A stretch of 23,864 nt of DNA from Clostridiaceae bacterium UBA6110 (GCA_002428415.1 DIWI01000097.1:1-23864), one strand, 5' to 3'; shown: positions 13,730 to 22,348, counted from the stretch's first letter. Made by a program: numbers and translations. Notes: a model not told the origin generated them from the letters alone.

Positions 13730-14419
13730 TCATTTCTGAAGGTCAAGCTTCTCCAACAGCTGCTTGACTGTCAGTTCTATGTTTCCAGCGATATCAAGTC
13801 CAAGAAGGTTCTGTATGATATGGAGCTTCCCAGGAGATACCCCGAGCCTTTCAGCATCCTTGAACAGGTAGTAGCTTACAGAATCAGCCTCTATGCTGGC
13901 GTCTATGCCGTGCCTCCTGATCTGAAGTTCTACAGTTTCCTTGAGCTTTGCAGCAAGGAGCTTAGACTTGGCTTCATTCCTTGTCGCTGGAGCCAGAAAT
14001 ACATCTGCGCTCATTCCCTCGAAATATCCGGCTGCACCGATCGTAGACAATGCGTCAACTACGGCATCCTCAACCTTCATGTTGTTGTAGCTTCTTCCGC
14101 CAAACAGTTCCTCTGCCTCTTCGTTCATTGGTTCAATACCTACAACACGCTCAAAAATGTTTGCGTGCACCATCAGGCTGGGATTCGTGTCTATGCTGAT
14201 GTAATAATAAGGAGTCAGATATGCAGCGAGAAACAGACCTACCAAAAAAACTGCAGCAACCGCTGTGGCAGCTGCGAAGCTGAATACCCCGCTGGAAGAT
14301 TCTTCAACAGGAAGCTCTTCACCTAACTGATAGCTGTTGTTCCTGATTTTGATCCTGCTCCCGTTTTCCATTTTTAGCATTACATTCTTTCCTTCTATCT
14401 TTTCAACGTATGCTCTCAT
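13730..14419 (-). CDS. RsgI-like anti-sigma factor domain membrane protein
   Basis: A 229-residue single-pass membrane protein. Residues 1-35 (MRAYVEKIEGKNVMLKMENGSRIKIRNNSYQLGEEL) resemble the cytoplasmic RsgI N-terminal domain that binds SigI-type sigma factors. Residues 46-68 form a transmembrane helix. Outside lies YYYISIDTNPSLMVHANIFERVVGIEPMNEEAEELF, matching the conserved periplasmic-like core of clostridial RsgI proteins (YISIDVNPS...N...RV). No sugar-binding or sensor module follows, only about 90 further residues. GGAGG lies 6 nt before the ATG. The usual sigI partner gene is not adjacent on either side, so the cognate sigma factor must lie elsewhere or be absent. Role as an anti-sigma factor is inferred. 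Confidence 0.8.
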   Translation of the reverse strand: MRAYVEKIEGKNVMLKMENGSRIKIRNNSYQLGEELPVEESSSGVFSFAAATAVAAVFLVGLFLAAYLTPYYYISIDTNPSLMVHANIFERVVGIEPMNEEAEELFGGRSYNNMKVEDAVVDALSTIGAAGYFEGMSADVFLAPATRNEAKSKLLAAKLKETVELQIRRHGIDASIEADSVSYYLFKDAERLGVSPGKLHIIQNLLGLDIAGNIELTVKQLLEKLDLQK

Positions 14420-14910
14420 GATTTACCTCCAATACTGGATTATTTGTTATATTGCTTCATCCTAATACTCTAATTGCAGATGTCACTTAAAATACGAATA
14501 TTTCATTGCCAGAAATGATATTTATTGTAGAATTAATATCAATATTCAGAATGACCTTCGTTTACATTATAATACTATAATTCAGTGCCTTTGAAAATAG
14601 TTTTTCACATTAATAACAAAGTTACTTTTGTAACAAAAAAATGAAAATATTAACGATAAAACAGATGAAAACTTGAATACTTATAAAATAACAGAGAATT
14701 ATTGCGATTATTAATTTTTATATGAATATTTGATGAGATTGTCAAATAATGGCAATCCGAGTGGCCTTTGTATGCGCATTGAAATGAAAGTTGCACGAAA
14801 TATTCAATCATACTAATACAGAAACACAAGTCAAAATGACATGATTGGTAATGGAGACGGGCTTGAATTTCAGTCTGCTGCTGTGAATTTTGCTTAAAAG
14901 GCTTGAGGGG
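14420..14910. other. AT-rich gene-free stretch between divergent genes
   Basis: No credible ORF is present; the short minus-strand frame at 14650-14955 lacks a ribosome binding site and family features. The stretch holds several A/T-rich promoter-like hexamers, for example minus-strand TATAAT at 14571-14566 that could serve the RsgI-like gene. It also holds a small palindrome, GTTAC-TTTT-GTAAC, at 14621-14634. Nothing more can be supported. Confidence 0.4.
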
Positions 14911-14928
14911 ATATATAATATAGGGAAA
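14890..14928 (+). promoter_or_regulatory. Predicted promoter of the DUF362-esterase operon
   Basis: TTGCTT (14890-14895), 18-nt spacer, TATAAT (14914-14919). The -10 is embedded in the 18-nt sequence shared exactly with the redox-operon promoter region at 3282-3299. Confidence 0.55.
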
Positions 14929-14979
14929 GGCTTGAGATGCTGTTAAAGCTGGCACAGCCCAAAATTTAGGAGTTGTTTT

Positions 14980-16137
14980 ATGGAAAAGGTTTGTCTTTTA
15001 AGACATGACAGCTATGATGTGGATGCACTTGAGATTAAGCTGAGGGAAGGCTTTGGAATGCTGGGAGGGGATGCTTATCTAAGGAAGCTCATTCCACCCG
15101 GAAGCAAAGTCCTGCTTAAGCCTAATCTACTTAGCATGGTTGAGAAGGGGTCACCGGTTATAACGCATTTTGCCATGTTTGAGGCTGTCATAAGGATCGT
15201 CTCAGAGTATTCCAATGATATTTCCTTCGGGGATTCACCTGGTTCATCTGATGCCAGGAAAGCAGCTGAAAAGGGAGGTCTCATTGAGGTAGCTGACAGA
15301 TATGGAGTGAAGTTTGCAGATTTTAGCGATGAGGTCCATGTGGAGCTTGATGACCCGGTCATGTTCAGGTACTGGGATGTTGCAAGAGCCCCATATGAGG
15401 CTGACGTTGTAATCTCACTTCCGAAGCTTAAGACTCATGCCATGATGTATTATACCGGTGCTGTAAAGAACCAGTTCGGCTGTCTCTATGGAGCACAGAA
15501 AGCTGGCTGGCATACGAAGCAGCCTGATCCGATGAACTTCGCAAAAATGCTGCTTGACCTCAATTCTTTGGTAGGAACAAGCTTTGCCATACTTGATGGA
15601 ATCATAGCCATGGAAGGCAACGGACCAAGGAACGGGACACCGAAGAGGCTTGACTCAATAATAATGGGTGAAGACATTGCGGCTATAGATTCAGTTGCAG
15701 TAAGGCTCATAGGCTATGACAAGGTCCTTAACGTGCCGTTTTTGATGGCTGCGCACGAGGCTGGATGGGGAAAGGTCATGCCTGAAGACATAGAGGTCCT
15801 TGGTGAAACCATTGACTCGCTGAAATGCAATGACTTCAAGCTGTCCCGCAGCGCCGGAGCGGTCAATTTCCTGAGCCCGAAGCTCAATAACCTCATTGGA
15901 GCACTCACTGCTCCGGACCCTGTGGTAATCGAGGACAAGTGCATAAGCTGCAGGATGTGTGATGAAGTATGCCCCAGGAGGCCTGATGTCATAACCTTTG
16001 AAGATAGCAAAGGGAAAATGGTTCCCAAATGGGATTACAGCAAATGCATAAGGTGCTTCTGCTGCCAGGAGCTATGTCCCAAGGGAGCAATCGTGACAAG
16101 AAGGAAGCTTCTTGGAAAGATATTCAGGGTAGGTTAG
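14980..16137 (+). CDS. DUF362 protein with C-terminal 2x[4Fe-4S] ferredoxin domain
   Basis: A 385-residue cytosolic protein. The DUF362 part covers about 1-300, with LIPPGSKVLLKPNLLS, GDSPGSSDARKAAEKGG, ADVVISLPKLKTHAMMYYTGAVKNQFGCLYG and LDGIIAMEGNGPRNGTP. The C-terminus holds a bacterial two-cluster ferredoxin domain: Cys321/324/327/331 (CISCRMCDEVCP) and Cys356/359/362/366 (CIRCFCCQELCP). DUF362 proteins are widespread in anaerobes and poorly understood; an electron-transfer or redox-enzyme role is likely. TAGGAG lies 7 nt upstream of the ATG. The next gene begins 2 nt after the stop, so the pair is an operon. Confidence 0.92.
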   Translation: MEKVCLLRHDSYDVDALEIKLREGFGMLGGDAYLRKLIPPGSKVLLKPNLLSMVEKGSPVITHFAMFEAVIRIVSEYSNDISFGDSPGSSDARKAAEKGGLIEVADRYGVKFADFSDEVHVELDDPVMFRYWDVARAPYEADVVISLPKLKTHAMMYYTGAVKNQFGCLYGAQKAGWHTKQPDPMNFAKMLLDLNSLVGTSFAILDGIIAMEGNGPRNGTPKRLDSIIMGEDIAAIDSVAVRLIGYDKVLNVPFLMAAHEAGWGKVMPEDIEVLGETIDSLKCNDFKLSRSAGAVNFLSPKLNNLIGALTAPDPVVIEDKCISCRMCDEVCPRRPDVITFEDSKGKMVPKWDYSKCIRCFCCQELCPKGAIVTRRKLLGKIFRVG

Positions 16138-16139
16138 CC

Positions 16140-16811
16140 ATGGGAAACAGGATTTTTGAAATTGAGAACTACAAGGTATCTGTGCATTTGTTCAGTAAAT
16201 CAATGAATCCCACAGTCATATACCTCATCGGTGAAGAGACAGAAAAGCTTCTTCCTCTTGTGGAGGACCTGGATACTGTTCTTGTTTCACTGGAAGGTGT
16301 TGACTGGGAGAGGGACCTTACCCCATGGGAGGCGCCTGCCGCCTTCAAGGGGCAGGCAGATTTTTCCGGCAAGGCAGATGAGTTCTTAAGGGTCATCACG
16401 GATAAGATAATACCGGAGGCTGAGAAGGGTCTCACTGTTCCCAATAACAGAAGGGCAATCGCTGGTTACTCACTGGGGGGACTCTTCGCACTATATGCAG
16501 TCCTTAGCTCAACTGAATTTTCAGCTGCCGGGTCCGTATCAGGATCTCTTTGGTATGATGGCTGGGTTGGATATGTAGAGAAGAAGAGCATGGCTGACAG
16601 GGACCTCCGGGTGTATCTCTCCTATGGAGACAAGGAGGAGCGTTCAAGGAACCCGAGGATGGCAAGGGTAGGCGAGTGGACAAGGAAGACGAGTGAGCTG
16701 CTCGCAGAGGATGGACTGGAGGTTTTCTTCGAGATCAATGAAGGCAATCATTTCTTTGAAATTCCTGAGCGCATTGCGAAAGCTATCAGGTGGATTTCTG
16801 AAGGAAATTAG
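16140..16811 (+). CDS. Alpha/beta hydrolase, putative esterase family
   Basis: A 223-residue alpha/beta hydrolase of the esterase D / enterochelin esterase-like type. The nucleophile elbow is GYSLGG with Ser111, the probable acid is Asp164 (YLSYGDKEERSRN) and the catalytic histidine His204 (EGNHFFEIPERIAKAI); GSVSGSLWYDGW is typical of this family. There is no signal peptide, so it acts in the cytosol. The frame is open further upstream to 16029, but that stretch overlaps the DUF362 gene. ATG 16140, just past the DUF362 stop and with AGG-rich sequence upstream, gives a normal N-terminus. Co-transcription with the ferredoxin-like protein is near certain; the substrate is unknown. Confidence 0.85.
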   Translation: MGNRIFEIENYKVSVHLFSKSMNPTVIYLIGEETEKLLPLVEDLDTVLVSLEGVDWERDLTPWEAPAAFKGQADFSGKADEFLRVITDKIIPEAEKGLTVPNNRRAIAGYSLGGLFALYAVLSSTEFSAAGSVSGSLWYDGWVGYVEKKSMADRDLRVYLSYGDKEERSRNPRMARVGEWTRKTSELLAEDGLEVFFEINEGNHFFEIPERIAKAIRWISEGN

Positions 16812-16830
16812 GAGAAATAAATTAATAATT

Positions 16831-16859
16831 TTACATTGCATGAAATTGAGAGTATAATC
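16831..16859 (+). promoter_or_regulatory. Promoter of the DEAD-box helicase gene
   Basis: TTTACA (16831-16836), exactly 17 nt, consensus TATAAT (16854-16859). The start is expected near 16866. Confidence 0.72.
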
Positions 16860-16864
16860 AATAT

Positions 16865-17021
16865 GCCGCTGAAATATTGCGGCAAGACGCTTTTGTAATG
16901 AATAACAATGGTCATCCATTCCGGCGTAACAGGACAAGGCTCCATTCATTTGATCATTGCTGCATCATGCGGCAGGTGATTTGGAAGGCCAAATCCTCTA
17001 AACCGGATCATTTTTATTTTT
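16865..17021 (+). promoter_or_regulatory. Long structured 5' leader of the helicase mRNA
   Basis: About 205 nt lie between the predicted start and the TTG at 17071. The leader opens with hairpin GCCGC-(9 nt)-GCGGC (16865-16883), at the very 5' end of the transcript. It later holds a perfect 7-bp hairpin GATTTGG-AAGG-CCAAATC (16978-16995) and then a T-rich run TTTTTATTTTT (17010-17020). This could form an attenuator or a self-regulated, cold-responsive leader; the function is inferred. Confidence 0.4.
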
Positions 17022-17070
17022 GGCAGAAGATTACTCAGTTATTGAAGCATACTGCAAAAAGGAGAAATTA

Positions 17071-18369
17071 TTGTTATTTGAAAATCTTGATATAATAAAG
17101 CAAATACAGAAGTCACTTAAGGAAGAAGGCTATTTAGAGGCCACAGACATACAGGCACAGTCAATACCGTCGCTGCTTAAAGGCAAGGACCTGTTAGGTA
17201 CTGCACAGACAGGCACCGGAAAGACAGCCGCCTTCTCAATTCCCATACTGCAGGGACTTGCAGGAGAACAAAAGAAGGGCAGGAAAGAGATTAAGGCGCT
17301 CATCCTTGCACCGACCAGGGAGCTTGCCATACAGATAAAGGACAGCTTTACGTCCTATGGAAGACACCTGGGCCTTAAGACCATGGTGCTGTTCGGAGGC
17401 GTGTCACAGAACCCTCAGACTGACGAGCTGTCAAGGGGAGCAGACATACTGGTGGCGACACCTGGAAGGTTGCTTGACCTCATAGGCCAGAAATTCGTAC
17501 ACCTGGACAAGGTCAAGTACTTCGTCCTTGATGAGGCGGATATGATGCTGGATATGGGTATGATACATGATGTCAGGAGAATCATCGGATTCCTTCCCAG
17601 GGAAAGGCAGACCATGTTCTTTTCAGCTACCATGCCTGATGAGATTTCGAAGCTTGCGGATTCGATACTGAAGGATCCTGTGAGGATCAGTGTCGCTCCT
17701 GTAGCGTCGACTGTTGACACCATTGACCAGTCAGTATATTTCGTGAACAAGGCGAATAAGATAAAGCTGCTTGAAAAGCTTCTGAAGGACAAGGACATAG
17801 ATACTGCCCTTGTATTTTCAAGGACAAAGCATGGAGCTGACAAGATAGTGAAGCAGCTTGACAAGAGCGGCTTCCAGGCACAGGCAATACACGGAAACAA
17901 GTCGCAGGGCGCAAGGCAGCTTGCTCTGAGCAACTTCAAGGAGAGAAAGACGAGGATCCTCGTGGCCACTGACATCGCCGCAAGAGGCATTGATGTGGAT
18001 GAACTCTCCCATGTAATAATCTACGACCTCCCTGAGGTGCCTGAAACCTATGTACATAGGATCGGAAGGACCGGAAGAGCAGGACTTGGAGGAACAGCAA
18101 TCTCATTCTGTGACCAGGAAGAGAAGCCGCTCCTTAAGGACATCCAGAAGCTGATCTCAAAGAACATTCCAGTGGTTTCGGACCATCCGTTCCCGCTGGT
18201 GGAAGTGCCTTCAGAGGTAGTTTCAGTGCAGACTGCCCAAAGGGCATATGGCAATCAGCCTTCAGGAGCAAGGCGACCTGATTCTTCAAGACAGAACCAG
18301 CAGCCTAAAGGCATGAGGGGTGCTGATTCCAAGCAGCAGAGAAAACAGTACAACAGAAAAGCATTTTAA
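17071..18369 (+). CDS. DEAD-box RNA helicase
   Basis: ATP-dependent RNA helicase of 432 residues. Motifs in order: Q motif (TDIQAQSIP), I AQTGTGKT (45-52), Ia PTRELAIQI, Ib TPGRLLDL, II DEADMMLDMG, III SAT, IV ALVFSRTKHGAD, V ATDIAARGID, VI HRIGRTGRAG. A short basic, Gln/Arg-rich tail (RRPDSSRQNQQPKGMRG and on) is typical of RhlE/CshA-type helicases acting in ribosome assembly or mRNA decay. The start is TTG 17071, set by AAAAAGGAG with GGAG ending 7 nt upstream. It gives the normal MLFENLDI N-terminus; the open frame upstream to 17020 reads as leader. Confidence 0.95.
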   Translation: MLFENLDIIKQIQKSLKEEGYLEATDIQAQSIPSLLKGKDLLGTAQTGTGKTAAFSIPILQGLAGEQKKGRKEIKALILAPTRELAIQIKDSFTSYGRHLGLKTMVLFGGVSQNPQTDELSRGADILVATPGRLLDLIGQKFVHLDKVKYFVLDEADMMLDMGMIHDVRRIIGFLPRERQTMFFSATMPDEISKLADSILKDPVRISVAPVASTVDTIDQSVYFVNKANKIKLLEKLLKDKDIDTALVFSRTKHGADKIVKQLDKSGFQAQAIHGNKSQGARQLALSNFKERKTRILVATDIAARGIDVDELSHVIIYDLPEVPETYVHRIGRTGRAGLGGTAISFCDQEEKPLLKDIQKLISKNIPVVSDHPFPLVEVPSEVVSVQTAQRAYGNQPSGARRPDSSRQNQQPKGMRGADSKQQRKQYNRKAF

Positions 18370-18372
18370 TCG

Positions 18373-18415
18373 AAATCCCCCGGAATATTTTTCCGGGGGA
18401 TTTGCCATTTTTGAA
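18373..18415 (+). terminator. Intrinsic terminator after the helicase gene
   Basis: Perfect 13-bp GC-rich stem AAATCCCCCGGAA / TTCCGGGGGATTT (18373-18385, 18391-18403), 5-nt loop, then CCATTTTT. Confidence 0.93.
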
Positions 18416-18602
18416 TACTGAGAAACAGAAATTTTTAGCAGGAAAATTCCAGCAAAATATACGGATTTTTGCGTTCTTCCTGCTTCAATTGTGAGCCTTC
18501 CATTCGGGGAATTAAAACCTTTGCCGCGGTAGAATCAAGTTAAGGAAAGGCATGGTGAAAACCATGAGCCTCAAAATAATATGCAGCAAAGGAGAGATCA
18601 GG

Positions 18603-19784
18603 ATGTTCGATAATGATGAAGTGAGAGATGCTATTGATGAAGGAAGCAGTGACGGGAACCAGACTAAATGGGGTTCTGCAGAGCCACCGAAGGTATCCAG
18701 GAAAATGAAGTGGGGAAGGATAGTTGCAGTTGCTTCGATTTGCCTTGTGGTCTCACTCAGCTCCCTCATCAATGGAAATGGTGCGAATGATGATGGATCG
18801 TCTAAATCGGCTTCTATAGAAGCGGTCTTCCTGACCGGGAGCCTTTCTGAGAGTCTGAGCATACCGGAAATAGCAGACATGGCGGCTCCTTCGGTTGTAG
18901 AAATAACCACAGAAGTGATCGTAACAGGTCAGAGGACTCCTCAGTACGTGTCTGAGGGAGCTGGCAGCGGGGTAATATTAACAGAGGATGGCTACATAGT
19001 GACCAACAACCACGTTATAGATGGAGCTCAGAAGATATCAGTAAGGCTTGTGTCAGGAGAGGAATATGAGGCAGAGCTAATCGGAACTGACGAGCAGACG
19101 GACGTTGCAATCATTAAGATAGATGCTTCAGGACTTTCGCCAGCAGCCTTGGGAGACTCATCGACGCTGGTTGTAGGTAACCAGGTAGTGGCAATAGGCA
19201 ACCCCCTTGGACAGCTTGGAGGCACGGTTACAGACGGGATAATAAGCGCCCTTGACAGGGATATAACCCTCGATGACCAGACAATGAGCCTGCTTCAGAC
19301 AAATGCGGCAATCAATCCGGGCAATTCAGGAGGCGGTCTCTTCGACGGTTCAGGAAACCTCATTGGTATAGTTGTAGCCAAGTCATCAGGAACAGATGTG
19401 GAAGGCCTTGGATTTGCGATACCGATCAATGATGTCAAGTCAGTGATGCTTGAACTTATGCAGAACGGATATGTCAAGGGCAGGATAGAGCTTGGAATGA
19501 CATTCCTGGATATCGCGTCGAACCAGGAAGCCATGATGTACAGGGTGTCACAGACAGGAGTATACATACTTAAGGTAACGGGCGGGAGCAATGCTGAAGC
19601 TGCCGGACTAAAGAGCGGTGACCTTATTGTCTCAGTTGGCGGTACCGAAGTATCGAGCGCAGCTGAGATAACATCAGTAATTGATGGACACGAGGTTGGC
19701 GACAGTGTTGAGATCAAGGTAATGAGGAACTCAGTGGAAAAAGTATCCACCCTTACCCTGGAGGAAAGCAAGCCATCCAATTGA
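18603..19784 (+). CDS. HtrA/DegP-type trypsin-like serine protease with PDZ domain
   Basis: Membrane-anchored quality-control protease of 393 residues. There is a cytoplasmic N-terminus, a signal-anchor helix at about 37-56 (WGRIVAVASICLVVSLSSLI) and a low-complexity linker. The trypsin-like domain has the triad His137 (VTNNHVIDGA), Asp167 (TDVAIIKID) and Ser242 (NPGNSGGGLF). One C-terminal PDZ domain follows (about 300-388, TGVYILKVTGGSNAEAAGLKSGDLIVSVGG). It degrades misfolded proteins at the outer face of the membrane. ATG 18603 is chosen because AAAGGAG lies 8 nt upstream; an in-frame ATG at 18552 would add 17 residues and has only a weak site. No clear promoter is seen in the 230-nt gap. 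Confidence 0.93.
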   Translation: MFDNDEVRDAIDEGSSDGNQTKWGSAEPPKVSRKMKWGRIVAVASICLVVSLSSLINGNGANDDGSSKSASIEAVFLTGSLSESLSIPEIADMAAPSVVEITTEVIVTGQRTPQYVSEGAGSGVILTEDGYIVTNNHVIDGAQKISVRLVSGEEYEAELIGTDEQTDVAIIKIDASGLSPAALGDSSTLVVGNQVVAIGNPLGQLGGTVTDGIISALDRDITLDDQTMSLLQTNAAINPGNSGGGLFDGSGNLIGIVVAKSSGTDVEGLGFAIPINDVKSVMLELMQNGYVKGRIELGMTFLDIASNQEAMMYRVSQTGVYILKVTGGSNAEAAGLKSGDLIVSVGGTEVSSAAEITSVIDGHEVGDSVEIKVMRNSVEKVSTLTLEESKPSN

Positions 19785-19892
19785 GGCTGCAATGCGTAAC
19801 ACATACTTAATACTGATTTAACATAAGCAGGGTAACAGCATCCTGGTTTTTGACATACAATCTGATTACCATATTTTTGAGGTGATCAGGTT

Positions 19893-20336
19893 ATGCTAAA
19901 GGTATTGTTCGTATGTGTGCACAACTCTGCAAGAAGCCAGATGGCTGAAGCGTTTCTGAACAGGCTTGGCGGTGAGTATTTTGAGGCTGAAAGCGCAGGT
20001 CTTGAAGAGGGAGTTCTCAATCCCATGGTTGTGAGGGTCATGGATGAGATTGGAATTGACATAAGTAAAAACAAGACGGATTCAGTATTTGACTTCTACA
20101 GGAAGGGGAAAGCCTTCTCTATTGTTGTCAAAGTATGCGACGAGATGAGCGGCCAGAGATGTCCGATATTCCCATCAGCTCTTCACACTTTGAACTGGAA
20201 CATCGAAGATCCGGCCGACTTCAAGGGGACTGAAGAAGAGAAGCTTCAGGAAACGAGAAGGGTAAGGGATGAAATAAAGGGAAGAGTCGAGCAGCTTATA
20301 AGCGACTATAAGGAATACTCGACTTCCAGAAAGTGA
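19893..20336 (+). CDS. Arsenate reductase ArsC-like, low-molecular-weight phosphatase fold
   Basis: A 147-residue protein of the LMW protein tyrosine phosphatase fold, thioredoxin-coupled ArsC type. The P-loop C8-VHNSAR-S binds oxyanion. Cys82 and Cys90 (VCDEMSGQRCP) fit the redox pair that relays the disulfide in Staphylococcus-type ArsC, where the spacing is one shorter. Asp106 in NIEDP is the general acid. It would reduce arsenate to arsenite using thioredoxin. No arsR, arsB or acr3 gene is adjacent, so a role in a resistance operon is not supported here. GAGGTGATC upstream is an extended Shine-Dalgarno match. The TTGACA at 19850 has only a poor -10. Confidence 0.85.
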   Translation: MLKVLFVCVHNSARSQMAEAFLNRLGGEYFEAESAGLEEGVLNPMVVRVMDEIGIDISKNKTDSVFDFYRKGKAFSIVVKVCDEMSGQRCPIFPSALHTLNWNIEDPADFKGTEEEKLQETRRVRDEIKGRVEQLISDYKEYSTSRK

Positions 20337-20385
20337 CATGCAAGAAAAGGCAAGTAAAAGCAGGCGTTAATTCCTGTCATAAGCA

Positions 20386-20431
20386 ATTCAAAAGGCCATG
20401 AGAAGACTAATCTTCACATGGCCTTTTGAAT
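20386..20431. terminator. Bidirectional terminator between arsC-like and lipoprotein genes
   Basis: A 20-bp stem: ATTCAAAAGGCCATG, an A-A mismatch, then GAAGA-CTAA-TCTTC closing. It has A/T-rich flanks on both arms and lies between convergent genes. Confidence 0.85.
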
Positions 20432-20445
20432 CGGAAACCGCTGCA

Positions 20446-20967
20446 TTACGGCTTATATTTGAGCTTGCCTGCCTTTTCCAGGGCATCAAGGACCCTTTTG
20501 TCATTCCTCGGGTCAGATCCGGTATAGAACGATTCACCCGGATAACCGAGGCTTATCTCGATAACATTTTCACCTGCAAAACCAGGAAGCATTATGACTA
20601 CTCCTTCAAATGACATTGATGATAAGGGGGTCCAAAATGCACCCCAGTATATTGGAAGTCCGTCTGCACACACAAGGAATGTCTTTCCCCTTGTAGACAG
20701 CTCAAGATCATTTAGCTTAACCATTGCTGCAGGTTCAAGGAGAATGGTATGGTCCCCGGCATCATACGAAATGATGTCCTGTTCTGTCAGGACAGGCTCA
20801 GATGACTTCTCAACATGGCTCAGCACTTCCATGCTGCCGGGAGGGATGTCATCCTTGGTGAGATATATGGCGAAGCCTTCCTCATTCCTTGCGGTACATC
20901 CTGATAAACCTGAAATAGCTGCAAAGCATATGAAAAGGATAATTATTGTTTTTGTTGCCTTGCCCAT
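20446..20967 (-). CDS. Lipoprotein of unknown function
   Basis: A 173-residue exported lipoprotein. It has a basic start (MGKATK), a hydrophobic stretch and a lipobox LSGC with Cys24 as lipidation site. The mature part of about 150 residues carries IYLTKDDIPPGSMEVLSHVEKSSEPVLTEQDIISYDAGDHTILL and later FLVCADGLPIYWGAFWTPLSSMSFEGVVIMLP. I do not recognise a family; the IYWGAFWTPLSS block may be its core. AGGAAGTGAG upstream is the ribosome binding site. Single gene, convergent with arsC-like. Confidence 0.8.
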   Translation of the reverse strand: MGKATKTIIILFICFAAISGLSGCTARNEEGFAIYLTKDDIPPGSMEVLSHVEKSSEPVLTEQDIISYDAGDHTILLEPAAMVKLNDLELSTRGKTFLVCADGLPIYWGAFWTPLSSMSFEGVVIMLPGFAGENVIEISLGYPGESFYTGSDPRNDKRVLDALEKAGKLKYKP

Positions 20968-21178
20968 TCATCTCACTTCCTCTGTTATTCTTCCCAATTA
21001 GATTATACTGCTTCAATTGTCAATTTGTTATAGCTTCAGAGATGGTGCCGGCTAAGTGCCTTGTCTGCCTTAAATATGGTAACTGCAAGAAATGGAGACT
21101 GGACATGTACCTGAGGTGACTTTGGGTTATAATTAAGGGGTTAGGAAAATAAGATGCAAATTAAAGAGAGGTAATGAT

Positions 21179-22348
21179 ATGGATTTGAAATTCTCTGATA
21201 ACCTGAAATACTTCCAGACTGGAATCTTCAATGTGCTTAATGACAGGAAAGCTGAAATGCTTAAGGAAGGCAGGACAGTATACAACCTGTCTGTTGGAAC
21301 TCCTGACTTTGAGCCTGACAGGCATATAGTCGATGCGCTTATAGAAGCTGCGAAGGACCCGGAAAACTGGAAATATTCGCTGGGAGATATGCCTTCACTC
21401 CTTGAGGCAGCAGCAGGCTTCTACAGGAAAAGGTTCGGGGTAGCCGTCGGGACTGATGAGATAATGTCGCTTTATGGATCTCAGGAAGGTCTTACTCATA
21501 TAGGTTTTTCCCTGTGCAACAAGGGAGATGTGGTGCTTGTTCCGAATCCCGGATATCCGATATTCGAGATAGGGCCATACCTTTCAGGGGCTGAGCTGGC
21601 TTTTTATACGCTATTGCCTGAAAACAGTTATCTGCCAGACCTTGATCTGATCCCTGAAGAAACACTGGCCAAGGCAAAATTCATGCTGGTCTCATATCCT
21701 ATGAATCCTGTATGTGCAACCGCCCCCAGGGAATTCTATGAAAAGCTTGTTGCCTTTGCAAAGAGGAACAACATAATCATAATCCACGACAATGCCTATT
21801 CAGACATAGTCTATGACGGTGAGACGGGCGGGTCCTTCCTGTCAATTGATGGAGCGAAGGAGGTCGGGGTTGAATTCTATTCACTTTCCAAATCCTACAA
21901 CATGACAGGAGCAAGGATATCCTTTGTCCTTGGAAACAGTGAGATCATAAGGAACTTCAAAATGCTGAGGTCCCAGATTGACTATGGGATATTCAAGCCA
22001 ATCCAGTATGCCGCAATCGCCGCATTGACTGGTCCCCAGGAAAGCGTCAGAAAAAACTGCCTTGAATATCAGAAAAGAAGGGATGCCCTGTGCGATGGGC
22101 TTACAAGCCTTGGCTGGAGCGTTCCAAGGAGCAAGGGCTCCATGTTCGTGTGGGCAGGGATTCCGGAAAAATTCGGAAGCTCAACAGAATTCTGTACAGC
22201 GCTTATGGAAGGCACTGGCGTAATATGTACACCGGGAAATGCCTTTGGCACTCTGGGTGAAGGATACGTAAGGTTTGCACTGGTACTTCCGGTAGCAGTG
22301 ATCAATGAAGCAGTTGAAAGCATAAGGAAGAGTGGGATCCTTGAATGA
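21179..22348 (+). CDS. PLP-dependent aminotransferase, class I/II fold
   Basis: A 389-residue fold-type I aminotransferase related to the LL-diaminopimelate/alanine/aspartate aminotransferase group. The PLP lysine is Lys238 in SLSKSYNMTGARI; other cofactor contacts are Asn176 (SYPMNPVCA), Asp204 (HDNAYSD) and Arg246. The substrate-binding arginine near the C-terminus is in EGYVRFAL. The sequence PMNPVCA replaces the common PNNPTGA, a variant I associate with clostridial relatives. The amino donor and acceptor cannot be told. GAGAGGT lies about 7 nt upstream of the ATG, and TATAAT near 21130 may be the -10. Single gene. Confidence 0.93.
   Translation: MDLKFSDNLKYFQTGIFNVLNDRKAEMLKEGRTVYNLSVGTPDFEPDRHIVDALIEAAKDPENWKYSLGDMPSLLEAAAGFYRKRFGVAVGTDEIMSLYGSQEGLTHIGFSLCNKGDVVLVPNPGYPIFEIGPYLSGAELAFYTLLPENSYLPDLDLIPEETLAKAKFMLVSYPMNPVCATAPREFYEKLVAFAKRNNIIIIHDNAYSDIVYDGETGGSFLSIDGAKEVGVEFYSLSKSYNMTGARISFVLGNSEIIRNFKMLRSQIDYGIFKPIQYAAIAALTGPQESVRKNCLEYQKRRDALCDGLTSLGWSVPRSKGSMFVWAGIPEKFGSSTEFCTALMEGTGVICTPGNAFGTLGEGYVRFALVLPVAVINEAVESIRKSGILE

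Noticed and set aside
11612..14765. AATCCGAGTGG occurring in two intergenic regions (near 11612 and 14755)
   Set aside because: Many 11-nt matches are expected by chance in a window of this size, and the flanks do not align.
19893..20336. Arsenic resistance island
   Set aside because: Only an ArsC-like gene is present; no arsR, arsB, acr3 or arsA lies near, and the gene is monocistronic.
21002..21023. TTGACA and TATAAT on the minus strand upstream of the lipoprotein gene as a promoter
   Set aside because: They are only 10 nt apart, too close for a sigma-70-type promoter. The ATTGTCAA also matches just one arm of the MarR operator.
1886..21060. Similar words GGTGCCGATTAAGTG (near 1886) and GGTGCCGGCTAAGTG (near 21044) in two gaps
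   Set aside because: Two mismatches in 15 nt, different distances to the next gene and no palindrome; not enough to call a motif.
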